Assembly: GCF_039542305.1 (NCBI RefSeq)
Contig: NZ_BAABHW010000007.1
Location: 62,001-126,000, forward strand
Direction of reading: 5' to 3'
DNA from: Roseibacterium beibuensis
GTDB lineage: Bacteria > Pseudomonadota > Alphaproteobacteria > Rhodobacterales > Rhodobacteraceae
Length of the DNA: 64,000 bases
Within the stretch, counting starts at the first letter, position 1, and each line of letters starts with the position of its first letter. The translations under genes and the position numbers were made by a program. The notes under the pieces are model-generated. The model saw only the letters and a list, made by a program, of their open reading frames with translations. It was not told the origin of the DNA and did no database searches. This document shows, in pieces, positions 7,037 to 15,712 of the stretch.

Positions 7037-8389
7037 TTACCGTCGAGTCAGTTTCAACCAGATCCCGTCCTTCGCGCGCACCGTCAGGTAGGCCACCGGC
7101 ACCGGGTCCCTGCCCTCGACCCGCTCGAACCGAAACGCGCGCAACAGCATCGCCAGCAACAACGGCCCCTCGACCATTGCAAAGCCCGCCCCGGTGCAGA
7201 CCCGCGCCCCAACCGAGAACGGGATCCACGCCTCGCGCAGGCATTGCTTGCCGTTCTCCGTCGCCCACCGGCCCGGATCGAACCCGTCGGGGTTCTCCCA
7301 CACCCGTTCATGGCGATGCAGGTGCCAGGGCGACAGCACCACCTGGCTTCCCACCGGCAGATCGCGGTCGCGGAAACGTTCCGGCTTGACCGTCTCGCGC
7401 ACCATCATCGGGACCGGCGGATAAAGCCGCAGCGCCTCGCGAAACACGTCGCGGGCCAGTTTCAGCTTCGACATGACGCCGAACTCCATCCCGCCCGCCA
7501 GCGCGGCCTCGGCCTCCGTCGCGAGCTTGTCTTGCCAGTCGGGATGCAGCGCCAGAAGGTACAGCGCCCAGCCAAGCGCGCTTGCGCTGGTCTCGTGCCC
7601 GGCCAGGAAAAAGATCGCGACCTGGTCCACCATCTCCTCGGTCGAGAATCGCGCGCCGGTTTCGGGGTCGGTCGTCGTCATGATCTTCGTCGCCAGGTCG
7701 TCCGGCGCGTCACCGGCCTCGATCAGCGCCATCCGCTCGGCCGTCAACTGCGCGATCAGCCCCCGGATCGCCCGCGCGGTGCGCTTGGTCTCTGCCGAAA
7801 ACCCGCGCGGCATCCAGCGCGGCAAGGGCACGAAGGCGGCGGCATTCAGGATCGGCTGCGTGCGCTGGTAGGCCCGGAACTGGTGAAAGGTCTCGGCGGC
7901 GACCTCGTTCTCGATCGGGATGGAAAACAGCGTGCGAAAGATGACGTCGGCGGCCGCGTGGCTCATCTCCGCCTCGACCTCGACCTCGCCGGTCTCCATG
8001 CGGGCCACGGCGGCCTCCCCCGCCGCCCACATGGCGGGAAACGTGTCACGCAGCCGCCCGCCCTCGAAGGCCGGGTCGATGATCCGGCGCTGCCGCAGCC
8101 ATGTCTCGCCATTGGTCAGGAAGACCGAGTTGCCAAGCAACGGGCGCAACCCCTCGCCCACGCGATCCGATTTCGGGAAATCGAGCGGGCGGGCGCGCAG
8201 GACCTCGTCCACGAGGCTTGGCTGGTTCACCATGAAACTGCGGAAAAACGGCGTGCGGAACTCCGCCATCCACGCGCGATAGAGCCGCGCGGGCTGCGCG
8301 GACAGGATGTCCTGCCGAAACAGCTTCATGTAGCGCCAAAGCGAGACGCGATCGGGCCTCGCCTCGGGTTTCGGCGGCATCATCGTCAT
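7037..8389 (-). CDS. cytochrome P450
   Basis: A 450 aa haem-thiolate monooxygenase without an obvious membrane anchor. The haem loop PFSVGARVCTGAGF places the ligand cysteine at residue 398. The I-helix oxygen motif is FFLAGHETSAS, the K-helix ExxR is EALR in FREALRLYPPVP, and the meander is NPDGFDPGRW. Substrate and redox partner are not evident and no ferredoxin gene is nearby; long-chain or lipid substrates are possible given the neighbour. The ATG at 8389 overlaps the stop of the upstream gene (ATGA), which fixes the start and implies translational coupling with the alpha/beta hydrolase. Confidence 0.93.
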   Translation of the reverse strand: MTMMPPKPEARPDRVSLWRYMKLFRQDILSAQPARLYRAWMAEFRTPFFRSFMVNQPSLVDEVLRARPLDFPKSDRVGEGLRPLLGNSVFLTNGETWLRQRRIIDPAFEGGRLRDTFPAMWAAGEAAVARMETGEVEVEAEMSHAAADVIFRTLFSIPIENEVAAETFHQFRAYQRTQPILNAAAFVPLPRWMPRGFSAETKRTARAIRGLIAQLTAERMALIEAGDAPDDLATKIMTTTDPETGARFSTEEMVDQVAIFFLAGHETSASALGWALYLLALHPDWQDKLATEAEAALAGGMEFGVMSKLKLARDVFREALRLYPPVPMMVRETVKPERFRDRDLPVGSQVVLSPWHLHRHERVWENPDGFDPGRWATENGKQCLREAWIPFSVGARVCTGAGFAMVEGPLLLAMLLRAFRFERVEGRDPVPVAYLTVRAKDGIWLKLTRR

Positions 8390-9684
8390 GCCTTCGCCCT
8401 CACCACCTGGTCCGTATGACGGTTCACCGGTCGCTCGATCCGGCTGGCCGAGGGCGCGCGCGCCCCGAACCGGTCCCACAAGGTCAGCGGCCCCGCCGTC
8501 ACGCGGAAGTAGTCATACTCGTCCTCACGCCCCGACAGGTTGTCGAAGGCATTCAGATACTGGAAATGCAGCTCGAACAGGCGCCAGCGCAGGGCCGCCC
8601 ATGTCTCGGGGCGGAGGGTCTGCGTATAGGCCGCCGAAATCACCAGCGGCCAGCGTTTGCCCCCGGCCGCCATTCCGCTGACCGCCACCGGGTCGCACAG
8701 CGCAAAGGCACACCCGTCGCCCGGTGCGCTGACATCCACCCAGGACAGCTCCTCCCGCGCCGAGAGATAGGCAAGGTCGGCGCGCAAGCGTCCCGCCCGC
8801 GGCAGGAAGGAGACCATCGGCACGACATGCCCGAGTGTCAGCAGCGACAGGCACGGGCCGTCCGCCGGCACGCGCCCCGCGCGGATCAGGTCGGCCAGGA
8901 TCGACACCGCGATATAGGCGCCCGAGGAATGGCCGACGACCAGCACCTCGTCAGCCCCCCCCTGCAGCGCCCCAGCGATGCGGTCGCCGACCTCGGCCAT
9001 CCGCGCCTCTTGCCCGGCCGGAAACGCCCCGCCGTATCGCGCGGAAAAGGCGTAATCATGCATGAGATACCACTCGTAAAAGGCGTCCCGGCGCTTGAAC
9101 CGGCGCAACACCAGCCACGCCACCGCGGGCAGAAGGACCAGCACGGCGAACGCCGCCCGGACGATGGAGCCGCCCTGCGCCCCTGCAACCTGCGCCAGCG
9201 CCCAGTCCGTGGCCAGCATGAACCCCCAGGCGACCGCATAGCCCAGCCCAAGGGCCAAGAGCAGTTCCAAGAGCAACAGAACAACCGGGTAGAGCGCCGC
9301 GATCACCGGCCCCTTGCGCAGCCGCATCAGGCGGAACAGAGCCCCCGATCCGATATAGGCCCAGGCCGTCCGTGCCAGTTGGCCATAGGTTGCCAACACA
9401 CCCTGGTCCATCGAGTCGCGCACGATATCGGCCCAGTAGGCGACCTCGACCTCCGTTTCGACCGCCGCCCCCTCGATCCGGGCGCTGACATGCCAGCCAA
9501 AGCGCGCACCGCCCTGCGCCTTGCCCATCTCGATCCGGTAGCCCGACAAAGCCGCCTGTTTCGCGGCCTCGCGGCGGTAGCGTTCGCGGTACTTGCGGGG
9601 CGGCACGGGGTCGTATCCGGGGATGTAGATCACCCGGCGGCGGGCCACGCGGCGGCGCGGCTGATCTGCCTCAACTCTGCTCAT
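8386..9684 (-). CDS. membrane-anchored alpha/beta-hydrolase-like protein
   Basis: A 432 aa protein of unknown substrate. An early strand and loop VIYIPGYDPVPP resemble the oxyanion region of alpha/beta hydrolases. Two hydrophobic segments follow at about residues 126-157 and 176-194. The nucleophile elbow VLVVGHSSGAYIAVSIL has GHSSG at 251-255, so the catalytic serine is likely Ser253. A later FQYLNAFDNLSGREDEYDY could supply an acid. The arrangement of two helices between the first strand and the nucleophile elbow is unusual. Its stop overlaps the P450 start, so the pair probably acts on one compound. The start ATG at 9684 has only a weak ribosome binding site. Confidence 0.7.
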   Translation of the reverse strand: MSRVEADQPRRRVARRRVIYIPGYDPVPPRKYRERYRREAAKQAALSGYRIEMGKAQGGARFGWHVSARIEGAAVETEVEVAYWADIVRDSMDQGVLATYGQLARTAWAYIGSGALFRLMRLRKGPVIAALYPVVLLLLELLLALGLGYAVAWGFMLATDWALAQVAGAQGGSIVRAAFAVLVLLPAVAWLVLRRFKRRDAFYEWYLMHDYAFSARYGGAFPAGQEARMAEVGDRIAGALQGGADEVLVVGHSSGAYIAVSILADLIRAGRVPADGPCLSLLTLGHVVPMVSFLPRAGRLRADLAYLSAREELSWVDVSAPGDGCAFALCDPVAVSGMAAGGKRWPLVISAAYTQTLRPETWAALRWRLFELHFQYLNAFDNLSGREDEYDYFRVTAGPLTLWDRFGARAPSASRIERPVNRHTDQVVRAKA

Positions 9685-9727
9685 GGGCGCAGGTTAGCCA
9701 TGAAATCCGGCAAGCCTAGGGCGCAAA

Positions 9728-10498
9728 TCAGCCCAGGTTGCCAAGCGCGGGGAAAGTTTCGAGCAGCCAGAAGGACATGGCCGAGAACGCCCCGGTCATC
9801 AGGGCAAGCCCGACAGCGACCAGAAGCAGGCCCATGGCGCGTTCGATCATCCGCATATGCCGCTTCAACCGGGCCATCACCCCCATGGCCTTGTCGATGA
9901 ACCCGGCCGCCAGAAGGAAGGGAATGCCAAGGCCCACGGCATAGACCGCCAACAGGACCGTCCCACGGGTCACGCTGGCCTCCGTCGCCGCGATGGACAG
10001 GATCGCGCCCAGTTGCGGGCCGATGCAGGGCGTCCAGCCAAAGGCGAAGGCAAGGCCCAGCACATAGGCGCCAAAGGCCGTGCCCCCCTGGTCGCCCGCA
10101 TCCAGCCGCGCCTCCCGGTTGAGGAGCGGGATGTTGATCACGCCCAGGAAATGCAGCCCGAAAACGATGATCACCGCCCCCGCGATCCGCGCCAGCAGGA
10201 TCTGGTTCTGCAAGAAGAACTGCCCGAAGATGGACGCGGTGAAGCCAAGGAAGATGAACACGGTCGACAGGCCCAGCACGAAGAACAGCGCGGCCAGAAG
10301 CGCCTTTTTCCGGGCCGCGCGGCGCGCCTCCCCGGCGGCATCCTCGGCCATGTCGGCCATGGTGATCCCGCTCATATAGGCGAGGTAAGGCGGCACGATC
10401 GGCAGGACACAGGGGCTGAGGAAACTCAGCACACCGGCGGCCAGGGCCACCAGCATCGCCGGCAAAAGCGACGCATCGAACAGATCGATCCCGAACAT
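9728..10498 (-). CDS. ccdA: CcdA-type thiol-disulfide membrane transporter
   Basis: CcdA passes reducing electrons from cytoplasmic thioredoxin across the inner membrane for cytochrome c maturation and similar work. The 256 aa product has six predicted helices. The two redox cysteines are in LSFLSPCVLPIVPPYLAY (first helix) and FGWTPCIGPQLGAIL (fourth helix), as in the family. The ATG at 10498 begins MFGIDLFDASLLPAML and gives the usual length; longer readings upstream run into the promoter of the divergent gene. It is divergent from a TusA-like sulfur carrier, a sensible partner theme of thiol chemistry. Confidence 0.92.
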   Translation of the reverse strand: MFGIDLFDASLLPAMLVALAAGVLSFLSPCVLPIVPPYLAYMSGITMADMAEDAAGEARRAARKKALLAALFFVLGLSTVFIFLGFTASIFGQFFLQNQILLARIAGAVIIVFGLHFLGVINIPLLNREARLDAGDQGGTAFGAYVLGLAFAFGWTPCIGPQLGAILSIAATEASVTRGTVLLAVYAVGLGIPFLLAAGFIDKAMGVMARLKRHMRMIERAMGLLLVAVGLALMTGAFSAMSFWLLETFPALGNLG

Positions 10499-10592
10499 GG
10501 CCCTGACATACGCGGGATTCGGCGCGGCGTCACGTCGCCAACGCTCACATTGGCGTGGACAGGGCGTCGCGCCGGGGGCTAATCGGCACGTC

Positions 10593-10823
10593 ATGGAGTG
10601 GGATGTCGAAATCGATGCCGAAGGGCTGAAATGCCCGCTGCCCGTGTTGCGCCTGAAACAGCGGCTTCGGGGCATCGCCCCCGGCCAGGTGGTCTGCCTG
10701 CGCGCGACGGATCCGATGGCCGCGATCGACGTGCCCCATTTCTGCACCGAAGAAGGCCATGACTTCCTCGGCTCCGACACGAGCGGCCCCTGCCCGGCCT
10801 ATCTCGTGCGCAAGCGGGCCTGA
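10593..10823 (+). CDS. TusA/SirA family sulfur carrier protein
   Basis: A 76 aa protein with the TusA fold. The signature LKCPLPVLRLKQRL holds the conserved CPxP cysteine that carries persulfide sulfur; ATDPMAAIDVPHFC and a final TSGPCPAYLVRK complete the family pattern. Possible roles are sulfur relay for tRNA thiolation or other sulfur transfer. The ATG at 10593 begins MEWDVEIDAEG; there is no strong ribosome binding site. The divergent neighbour is ccdA, with 94 bp between the starts. Confidence 0.85.
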   Translation: MEWDVEIDAEGLKCPLPVLRLKQRLRGIAPGQVVCLRATDPMAAIDVPHFCTEEGHDFLGSDTSGPCPAYLVRKRA

Positions 10824-10842
10824 CCGGCGCGCAACCCGCCCC

Positions 10843-10864
10843 CATCTTTATCCTTCAAATATGC
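10843..10864 (-). repeat. dispersed short repeat, copy 1
   Basis: On the minus strand this reads GCATATTT-GAA-GGATAAAGATG. The same 19 of 22 bases occur at 25941-25962 on the plus strand (GCATATTT-TCG-GGATAAAGATG). Both copies lie just outside gene ends, which suggests a dispersed intergenic element of this genome. Confidence 0.6.
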
Positions 10865-10885
10865 AAACGCGCGTGAAACGCGCGC

Positions 10886-10918
10886 GCGGGGCAAGGGGGT
10901 CAAGACCCCTTGCCCCGC
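10886..10918. terminator. terminator hairpin between convergent tusA-like and potA genes
   Basis: GCGGGGCAAGGGG (10886-10898) and CCCCTTGCCCCGC (10906-10918) form a perfect 13 bp stem with loop GTCAAGA. It lies between convergent genes and could serve both. There is no T-run. Confidence 0.65.
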
Positions 10919-10951
10919 GACACCGGGCGACGGCAACGCCGGCGCAATCCG

Positions 10952-12058
10952 TCAGGAAAACAGAACCATCGCCCGGGGATCCCAGGCCAGGTGCGCCGGC
11001 GCGCCCCGTTCGAGGACCCGCCGCCCCGGCATGTTGCGCATCGAGACCGACACCTTGTTCGGCGCGCCATCGATCAGCACGTCGTAATAGGTCATGTCCC
11101 CGTAATAGACGACCTCCTCGACCACGCCTTCCGCGCTGCGCCCGCCCTCGGGGCTCTGGCCTTCGAACAGGATGGTCAGGCTTTCGGGGCGCAGACCGAT
11201 CCGGGCCGCGCCGAAGGTGGCACCGCCCGGGCATTGCGCCGCGTCAAGCTCGGCCCGGCCCAGGCCTGCCACCTCCACCTCGGCCCTGCCGTCCGAGACA
11301 GAGACGACATCGGCGGGCAGGAAATTCATCATGCCGATGAACTCGGCCACGCGGCGCGAGTTCGGACGCCGGTACAGCAGTTCCGGATCATCGAGCTGCG
11401 CGATCTCGCCCTCGAACATCACCGCGATGCGGTCCGACATCACCAGCGCCTCTTCCTGGTCATGGGTCACCAGGATGAAGGTGATGCCCACCTCGCGCTG
11501 CAGTTTGATCAGTTCCACCTGCATCTGCTCGCGCATCTTCTTGTCCAGCGCGGACAGCGGCTCGTCCAACAGCAGCACCTTGGGCTTCAGGATCAGGGCG
11601 CGGGCCAGCGCCACGCGCTGCCTTTGGCCACCGGACAGGGCATGGGCCGCGCGCCGCCCGTAATCCTTCAGCCCCACCATCTCCAGTGCCTCGGCCACGG
11701 CGCGTTGCTTCTCGTCGCCGGACATGGATGTCCGGCGCAGACCGAAGGCCACGTTCGCGGCCACGCTCAGATGCGGGAAGATGGCATAGGACTGGAACAC
11801 CATGTTGGTCGGGCGCTTGTTGGGCGGCACCCCCTCCATGTTGCGGCCGTTCAACTGGATATGCCCCGAGGAGATATCCTCGAACCCCGCGATGGCGCGC
11901 AGCAGCGTGGTCTTGCCGCAGCCCGACGGCCCCAGCAGAGAAAAGAACTCGCCCTGCCGGATCTCGGCCGAGATGCCGCGCAGCGCGTGGTAGTCGCCGT
12001 AATACTTGTGCACATCGTCCAGGGTGATGATGGCAGGCGGCGGTGTCGTGTCCTTCAC
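10952..12058 (-). CDS. potA: polyamine ABC importer, ATP-binding subunit
   Basis: The cytoplasmic ATPase of a spermidine/putrescine-type importer, 368 aa. Walker A is LLGPSGCGKTT, the Q-loop is in NMVFQSYAIFPHLS, the ABC signature is LSGGQRQRVALARAL, and Walker B is LLLDEPLSALD followed by FILVTHDQEEAL (H-loop). The C-terminal third is a TOBE-type regulatory domain (IGLRPESLTI, VYYGDMTYYDV). The gene is last in the order potB, potC, potA with 4 nt ATGA overlaps at both junctions. The operon has no binding-protein gene; the PotD-like protein at 1488 is a candidate partner. Confidence 0.93.
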   Translation of the reverse strand: MKDTTPPPAIITLDDVHKYYGDYHALRGISAEIRQGEFFSLLGPSGCGKTTLLRAIAGFEDISSGHIQLNGRNMEGVPPNKRPTNMVFQSYAIFPHLSVAANVAFGLRRTSMSGDEKQRAVAEALEMVGLKDYGRRAAHALSGGQRQRVALARALILKPKVLLLDEPLSALDKKMREQMQVELIKLQREVGITFILVTHDQEEALVMSDRIAVMFEGEIAQLDDPELLYRRPNSRRVAEFIGMMNFLPADVVSVSDGRAEVEVAGLGRAELDAAQCPGGATFGAARIGLRPESLTILFEGQSPEGGRSAEGVVEEVVYYGDMTYYDVLIDGAPNKVSVSMRNMPGRRVLERGAPAHLAWDPRAMVLFS

Positions 12059-12861
12059 AGGAACCCTCCGGTATCTTCAAGCCCCGCGCGCTTCAGGCCG
12101 CGGCGGCGGAAAAACTCGGCCACCACCAGCAGCAGGACCGATAGCGTCACGAGGATCGTGCCAAGCGCCATCACCACCGGCAGACGTGCCGGGAACCGCA
12201 ACTGCCCCCAGAGGTAGACGGGCAACGTCGGCTCGTTGCCCGACAGGAAGAAGGCGATGATGAACTCGTCCAGCGAGATGGTGAAACAGATCAGAAGCGA
12301 GGCGATGATGCCCGGCAGCACCAGCGGAAAGGTCACGAGGCGAAAGGTCGAGAGCGGCGTCTCGCCCAGGTCGATCGCGGCTTCTTCCAGGCTCTGGTCC
12401 ATGTTGGCGAAACTGCCCTGCAGGATCGCGATGGAAAACGGCATGCACAAAAGCGAATGGCCAAGGATGATGGTCCACAGCCCGCTGTCGAGGCCGAGCT
12501 GCATCAGCACCGCCAGAAGCGAGATGGCGACGATCACCTCGGGCAGGACCAGCGGCAGCATGATGAAGCCAAGGATGCCGGGCTTGCCGGGAAACTTGTA
12601 GCGCGTGGCGGCGCGGGCGGCGAACAGCCCGAGCGACGTGGCCAGGATCGCGACCGAGACCGCGATTATCAGCGAATTCAGCGTCGCCTGATGCAGCGCG
12701 GGGGTGTCGAGCAGGGCCGCGAACCAGTTCAGCGTAAAGCCCTGCAGCGGGAAGGCGATAACCGTGCCGTCATTGAAGGCAAAGAGCGGCAGCAGAACGA
12801 TCGGCGCATAAAGGAACGCGAGATACAGGATCGCGTAGAGTTTCAGCCCCCCGCCCTTCAT
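12055..12861 (-). CDS. potC: polyamine ABC importer, permease subunit PotC type
   Basis: A 268 aa inner-membrane permease with six hydrophobic segments, beginning LKLYAILYLAFLYAPIVLLP. The EAA loop that contacts the ATPase reads EEAAIDLGETPLSTFRLV, followed by TFPLVLPGIIAS. The pattern fits PotC/PotI. Start and stop both overlap neighbours by 4 nt (ATGA), so potB-potC-potA are translationally coupled. Confidence 0.93.
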   Translation of the reverse strand: MKGGGLKLYAILYLAFLYAPIVLLPLFAFNDGTVIAFPLQGFTLNWFAALLDTPALHQATLNSLIIAVSVAILATSLGLFAARAATRYKFPGKPGILGFIMLPLVLPEVIVAISLLAVLMQLGLDSGLWTIILGHSLLCMPFSIAILQGSFANMDQSLEEAAIDLGETPLSTFRLVTFPLVLPGIIASLLICFTISLDEFIIAFFLSGNEPTLPVYLWGQLRFPARLPVVMALGTILVTLSVLLLVVAEFFRRRGLKRAGLEDTGGFL

Positions 12862-13748
12862 CGTTTCGGCCCCGTCCAGATCCGCGTCAGCAGGATCAAC
12901 CCGATGGAGATGACAGCCACCGTTCCCATGGCGAGCACGGCAAGCGTGGCGCCCATGGGCCGGTTGTTCAGGTCGAAGATCTGCGCGTAGATCATGTTGG
13001 CGATCATCGTGCCGCCCGACCCGCCGACAAGGCGCGGGGTGACGTAATCGCCCACGGTCGGGATGAACACGATCAGGGCGGCCGCCAGCACCCCCGGCAT
13101 GGCCAGCGGCAGGGTCACGCGGAAGAAGGTCATGACGTAGCTTTCGCCGAGGTCGCGCGCGGCCTCCAACAGGCTGCGGTCGATGCGTTCGAGGCTGACG
13201 AAGATCGGCAGGATCGCGAAGGGCGCAAAGGCATGGGCCAGCGTCACGACCACGGCATTGGCGTTGTAGAGGATGAAGCCAAGCGGCTCGTCGATGATGC
13301 CAAGCCCCAGAAGCGTGCCGTTCACCGGCCCGTCATAGGCCAGGATCACGCGCCACAGGAAGACGCGGATCAGGTAGCTGGTCCAGAACGGGATCGTGAT
13401 CAGGAACAGCCAAAGCGACTTGCGGTTCGGCGCCACGCGAAAGCTGATGAAATAGGCGATGGGAAAGGCCGTCACCACCGTGACCAGGGTGACCATCCCC
13501 GAGATCCGCAGCGAGCGGAACATCAACTCTCGATAGAGCGGGTCGCTCAGCGCCTCTTGGTAATTGGCGAAGGTGAAGGTGCGGTCGATGGTCAGGAATT
13601 GCTGCGTCCAGAAGCTCAGCAGCACGATGGTCGCCAGCGGCGCCGCCAGAAGAAGAAGGGAATAGACCAGGGGCGGGCTGACGATGGTCAGGCCCTTTCC
13701 CGCTTCGCTGCGCAATGCTCGTCTCAGCCCCGAATGGCTCTCGCCCAT
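12858..13748 (-). CDS. potB: polyamine ABC importer, permease subunit PotB type
   Basis: A 296 aa inner-membrane permease, the partner of PotC. Hydrophobic segments include LVYSLLLLAAPLATIVLLSF, and the EAA loop is LEAARDLGESYVMTFFRV. PotB-type features such as WTSYLIRVFLWRVIL and FIPTVGDYVTPRLVGG are present. The ATG at 13748 (MGESHSGLRR) is preceded by AAAGGGA; a longer reading to 13811 has no better site. It is the first gene of the operon, so the promoter should lie in the 268 bp region up to 14016. Confidence 0.92.
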   Translation of the reverse strand: MGESHSGLRRALRSEAGKGLTIVSPPLVYSLLLLAAPLATIVLLSFWTQQFLTIDRTFTFANYQEALSDPLYRELMFRSLRISGMVTLVTVVTAFPIAYFISFRVAPNRKSLWLFLITIPFWTSYLIRVFLWRVILAYDGPVNGTLLGLGIIDEPLGFILYNANAVVVTLAHAFAPFAILPIFVSLERIDRSLLEAARDLGESYVMTFFRVTLPLAMPGVLAAALIVFIPTVGDYVTPRLVGGSGGTMIANMIYAQIFDLNNRPMGATLAVLAMGTVAVISIGLILLTRIWTGPKR

Positions 13749-14016
13749 GTTGCGGGTGTCCCTTTCCGCACGGGGCCTGTTCGCATCCCCGGTTCCCGAC
13801 GATGGCGACATGCTGGCGATGCTGCAAGAGGAAGCTTGCGGTGCAGGCTTGCTGCGACGGCGTTTTTCGGGGGGACCGGCGCGAAAGGATCACTTTTTGA
13901 GCGTCTCGAGGAGGACTCCACCCCGGCAGGTTGCAACGTCGTGGGCGGGGGGGGGCCGTGGGTGCCGTGGCGCGCCCGGACGGGCCATCGCGCGCCACGA
14001 GCATGGCAACGCGGTA

Positions 14017-14280
14017 TCAGAGGCTGGTCTCGACCCGCGTCGGATCTGCCATCGACGCGTCCGGCTTCGGCAGATCGCTGTCTGCGTCGGTCAACAGGGC
14101 GTCGTCGAAAAGGCCCTTCTTGCCTTGCAGCGCCTCGGCCGCGTCGGTGGGAAGGGTCTCGACCGCTTGCGCGGGTTTGGCGAGGTTGCCCTGCTGCGCG
14201 TCCGGCATCGCCGACGTGGTGGCCAGCGCCAGGCCGGGCGCGGCCAGGATGAACAGAGAAGAAAGAACCATGCGTTTCAT
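14017..14280 (-). CDS. small secreted hypothetical protein
   Basis: An 87 aa protein beginning MKRMVLSSLFILAAPGLALA, a clear Sec signal peptide likely cut after ALA. The mature part (about 65 aa) is acidic and low in complexity: TTSAMPDAQQGNLAKPAQAVE and KGLFDDALLTDADSDLPKPD. It has no cysteine and no recognisable domain. The ATG at 14280 lies 8 nt after GGAG. It sits alone between the potB promoter region and rpsI. A periplasmic or surface role is likely only from the signal peptide. Confidence 0.68.
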   Translation of the reverse strand: MKRMVLSSLFILAAPGLALATTSAMPDAQQGNLAKPAQAVETLPTDAAEALQGKKGLFDDALLTDADSDLPKPDASMADPTRVETSL

Positions 14281-14431
14281 GATCATGTCTCCAAGGTCCA
14301 GAGGTGGTGGTGTTGAACCGGCGGAGCGATGGCACATCGGCCTGCTGCCCCGCACGCCGATGGATTTGGAGAACGGCGACCCGGGTTGAAGACCCGCTCA
14401 CGCATCTGTGATCCGCGTCGCGGCCAAAAGA

Positions 14432-14459
14432 AAAGGGCCGCCCAGATGAGCGGCCCTTT
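14432..14459 (-). terminator. terminator of rplM-rpsI
   Basis: AAAGGGCCGC (14432-14441) and GCGGCCCTTT (14450-14459) form a perfect 10 bp stem with an 8 nt loop. On the minus strand the stem is followed by TCTTTTGG. It begins 23 bp after the rpsI stop. Confidence 0.88.
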
Positions 14460-14481
14460 CCGAAATCTGTCTGACGCCGGA

Positions 14482-14985
14482 TCAGCGCTTGGAGAACTGG
14501 AAGCTGCGGCGGGCCTTGCGGCGGCCGAACTTCTTGCGTTCCACGACGCGGCTGTCACGGGTCAGGAAGCCAGCGGCCTTGAGCGCGCCCCGCAGGGACG
14601 GTTCATAGAGTTGCAGCGCCTTCGAGATGCCGTGCTTGACCGCACCGGCCTGACCGGACAGGCCGCCGCCCTTGACGGTGGCCATGACGTCGAACTGGTC
14701 CTCGACACCGGCGACGGTGAAGGGCTGGCGCAGGATCATCTGCAGCACGGGACGTGCGAAATACGCGTCCATCGGCTTGCCATTGACCACGACCTTGCCG
14801 GAACCGGGCTTGATCCAGACGCGGGCCACCGCGTCTTTCCGCTTGCCGGTGGCGTAGGAACGGCCAAGCGCGTCGCGCTGCGGCTCCCGCGGGGTTTCGT
14901 CGAGGGTGACGGCGGCGGGGGCGTCCGCCCCGTCCACGGCGCCTTTCAGCGCATCGAGCGAAGAGAGAGTCTCGGCCATTGTCAT
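14482..14985 (-). CDS. rpsI: 30S ribosomal protein S9
   Basis: A 167 aa ribosomal protein. The core GRSYATGKRKDAVARVWIK, the middle GGGLSGQAGAVKHGISKAL and the C-terminal tail KKFGRRKARRSFQFSKR, which reaches the decoding site, are standard. About 40 residues of acidic, alanine-rich N-terminal extension precede the core, as often in alphaproteobacterial S9. The ATG overlaps the rplM stop (ATGA), so the two are coupled. Confidence 0.97.
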   Translation of the reverse strand: MTMAETLSSLDALKGAVDGADAPAAVTLDETPREPQRDALGRSYATGKRKDAVARVWIKPGSGKVVVNGKPMDAYFARPVLQMILRQPFTVAGVEDQFDVMATVKGGGLSGQAGAVKHGISKALQLYEPSLRGALKAAGFLTRDSRVVERKKFGRRKARRSFQFSKR

Positions 14986-15443
14986 GCGCTCCGGGTGTTC
15001 TTGGGGTTCATCGACTTGACGTCGAGCACTTTGGGCTGCTGCGCCTCGTGCGGGTGCTCGGCACCGGCATAGACACGCAGATTGGTCATCTGCTGACGCG
15101 ACAGCTTGCCGCCCGGCAGCATGCGCTTGACAGCCTGCATGACGACGCGCTCGGGATGCGCCCCTTCAAGGATCTGGCCGGTGGTGCGGGACTTGATGCC
15201 GCCCGGATAGCCGGTGTGCCAGTAGTTCGGCTTGTTGCGCTTGTTGCCCGTCAGCTGCACCTTGTCGGCGTTGATGACGATGACGTTGTCGCCCATGTCC
15301 ATGGATGGCGTGAAGGTCGGCTTGTGCTTGCCGCGCAGCCGCATGGCGATGATCGAGGCGAGACGGCCGAGCACGACGCCTTCGGCGTCGATCACGATCC
15401 ATTCCTTCTCGATATCCGCCGGGGTAGCGGTGAAGGTTTTCAT
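14982..15443 (-). CDS. rplM: 50S ribosomal protein L13
   Basis: A 153 aa ribosomal protein with the L13 core: WIVIDAEGVVLGRLAS, RGKHKPTFTPSMDMGDNVIV, YWHTGYPGGIKSRT and VKRMLPGGKLSRQQMTNLRV. The ATG at 15443 begins MKTFTATPADIEKEW and follows AAAGGA by 7 nt. It is the first gene of the rplM-rpsI operon, with a good sigma-70 promoter about 90 bp upstream. Confidence 0.97.
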   Translation of the reverse strand: MKTFTATPADIEKEWIVIDAEGVVLGRLASIIAMRLRGKHKPTFTPSMDMGDNVIVINADKVQLTGNKRNKPNYWHTGYPGGIKSRTTGQILEGAHPERVVMQAVKRMLPGGKLSRQQMTNLRVYAGAEHPHEAQQPKVLDVKSMNPKNTRSA

Positions 15444-15529
15444 CGGGTCAGTCCTTTCGGGGGCCGGGATCCGGCCGGAAACACATGGGGGCACGCATGC
15501 TAATACGCGCCCCTCGGGTGGATGCCGGT

Positions 15530-15557
15530 GTTCTAAGCATTTCCAACGCCCCGTCAA
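15530..15557 (-). promoter_or_regulatory. predicted housekeeping promoter of rplM-rpsI
   Basis: On the minus strand, TTGACG (15557-15552) and TAGAAC (15535-15530) are separated by 16 bp. This is close to the sigma-70 consensus and leaves a leader of about 80 nt before the rplM ATG at 15443. It is the best promoter match noticed in the window. Confidence 0.65.
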
Positions 15558-15645
15558 GCGGCACGTTTCGCCCAAAACCGTGCGTTTTCAGCGACTTATG
15601 ATTGCGGTATTATTTTACCCCATTCAATTGCAGCCCTTTTTGCCT

Positions 15646-15679
15646 CCAAAAGCAAAGCACCGCCCCGGTTTCGGGGCGG
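15646..15679 (-). terminator. terminator of the sqr - membrane protein operon
   Basis: CCGCCCCG (15660-15667) and CGGGGCGG (15672-15679) form an 8 bp stem with a 4 nt loop. On the minus strand it is followed by TGCTTTGCTTTTGG. It lies 33 bp after the stop of the gene at 15713. Confidence 0.85.
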
Positions 15680-15712
15680 CGTGCCGCAGTCACGTGCAAA
15701 TCAGGCCGGGGC

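Noticed and set aside
6692..8419. Plus-strand open frame of 575 codons
   Set aside because: Overlaps the 87 aa gene in another frame and runs antisense to the P450; no recognisable domain.
13749..14016. Possible small gene in the potB upstream region
   Set aside because: Short frames in either strand lack ribosome binding sites and plausible protein composition; the region more likely holds the potBCA promoter.
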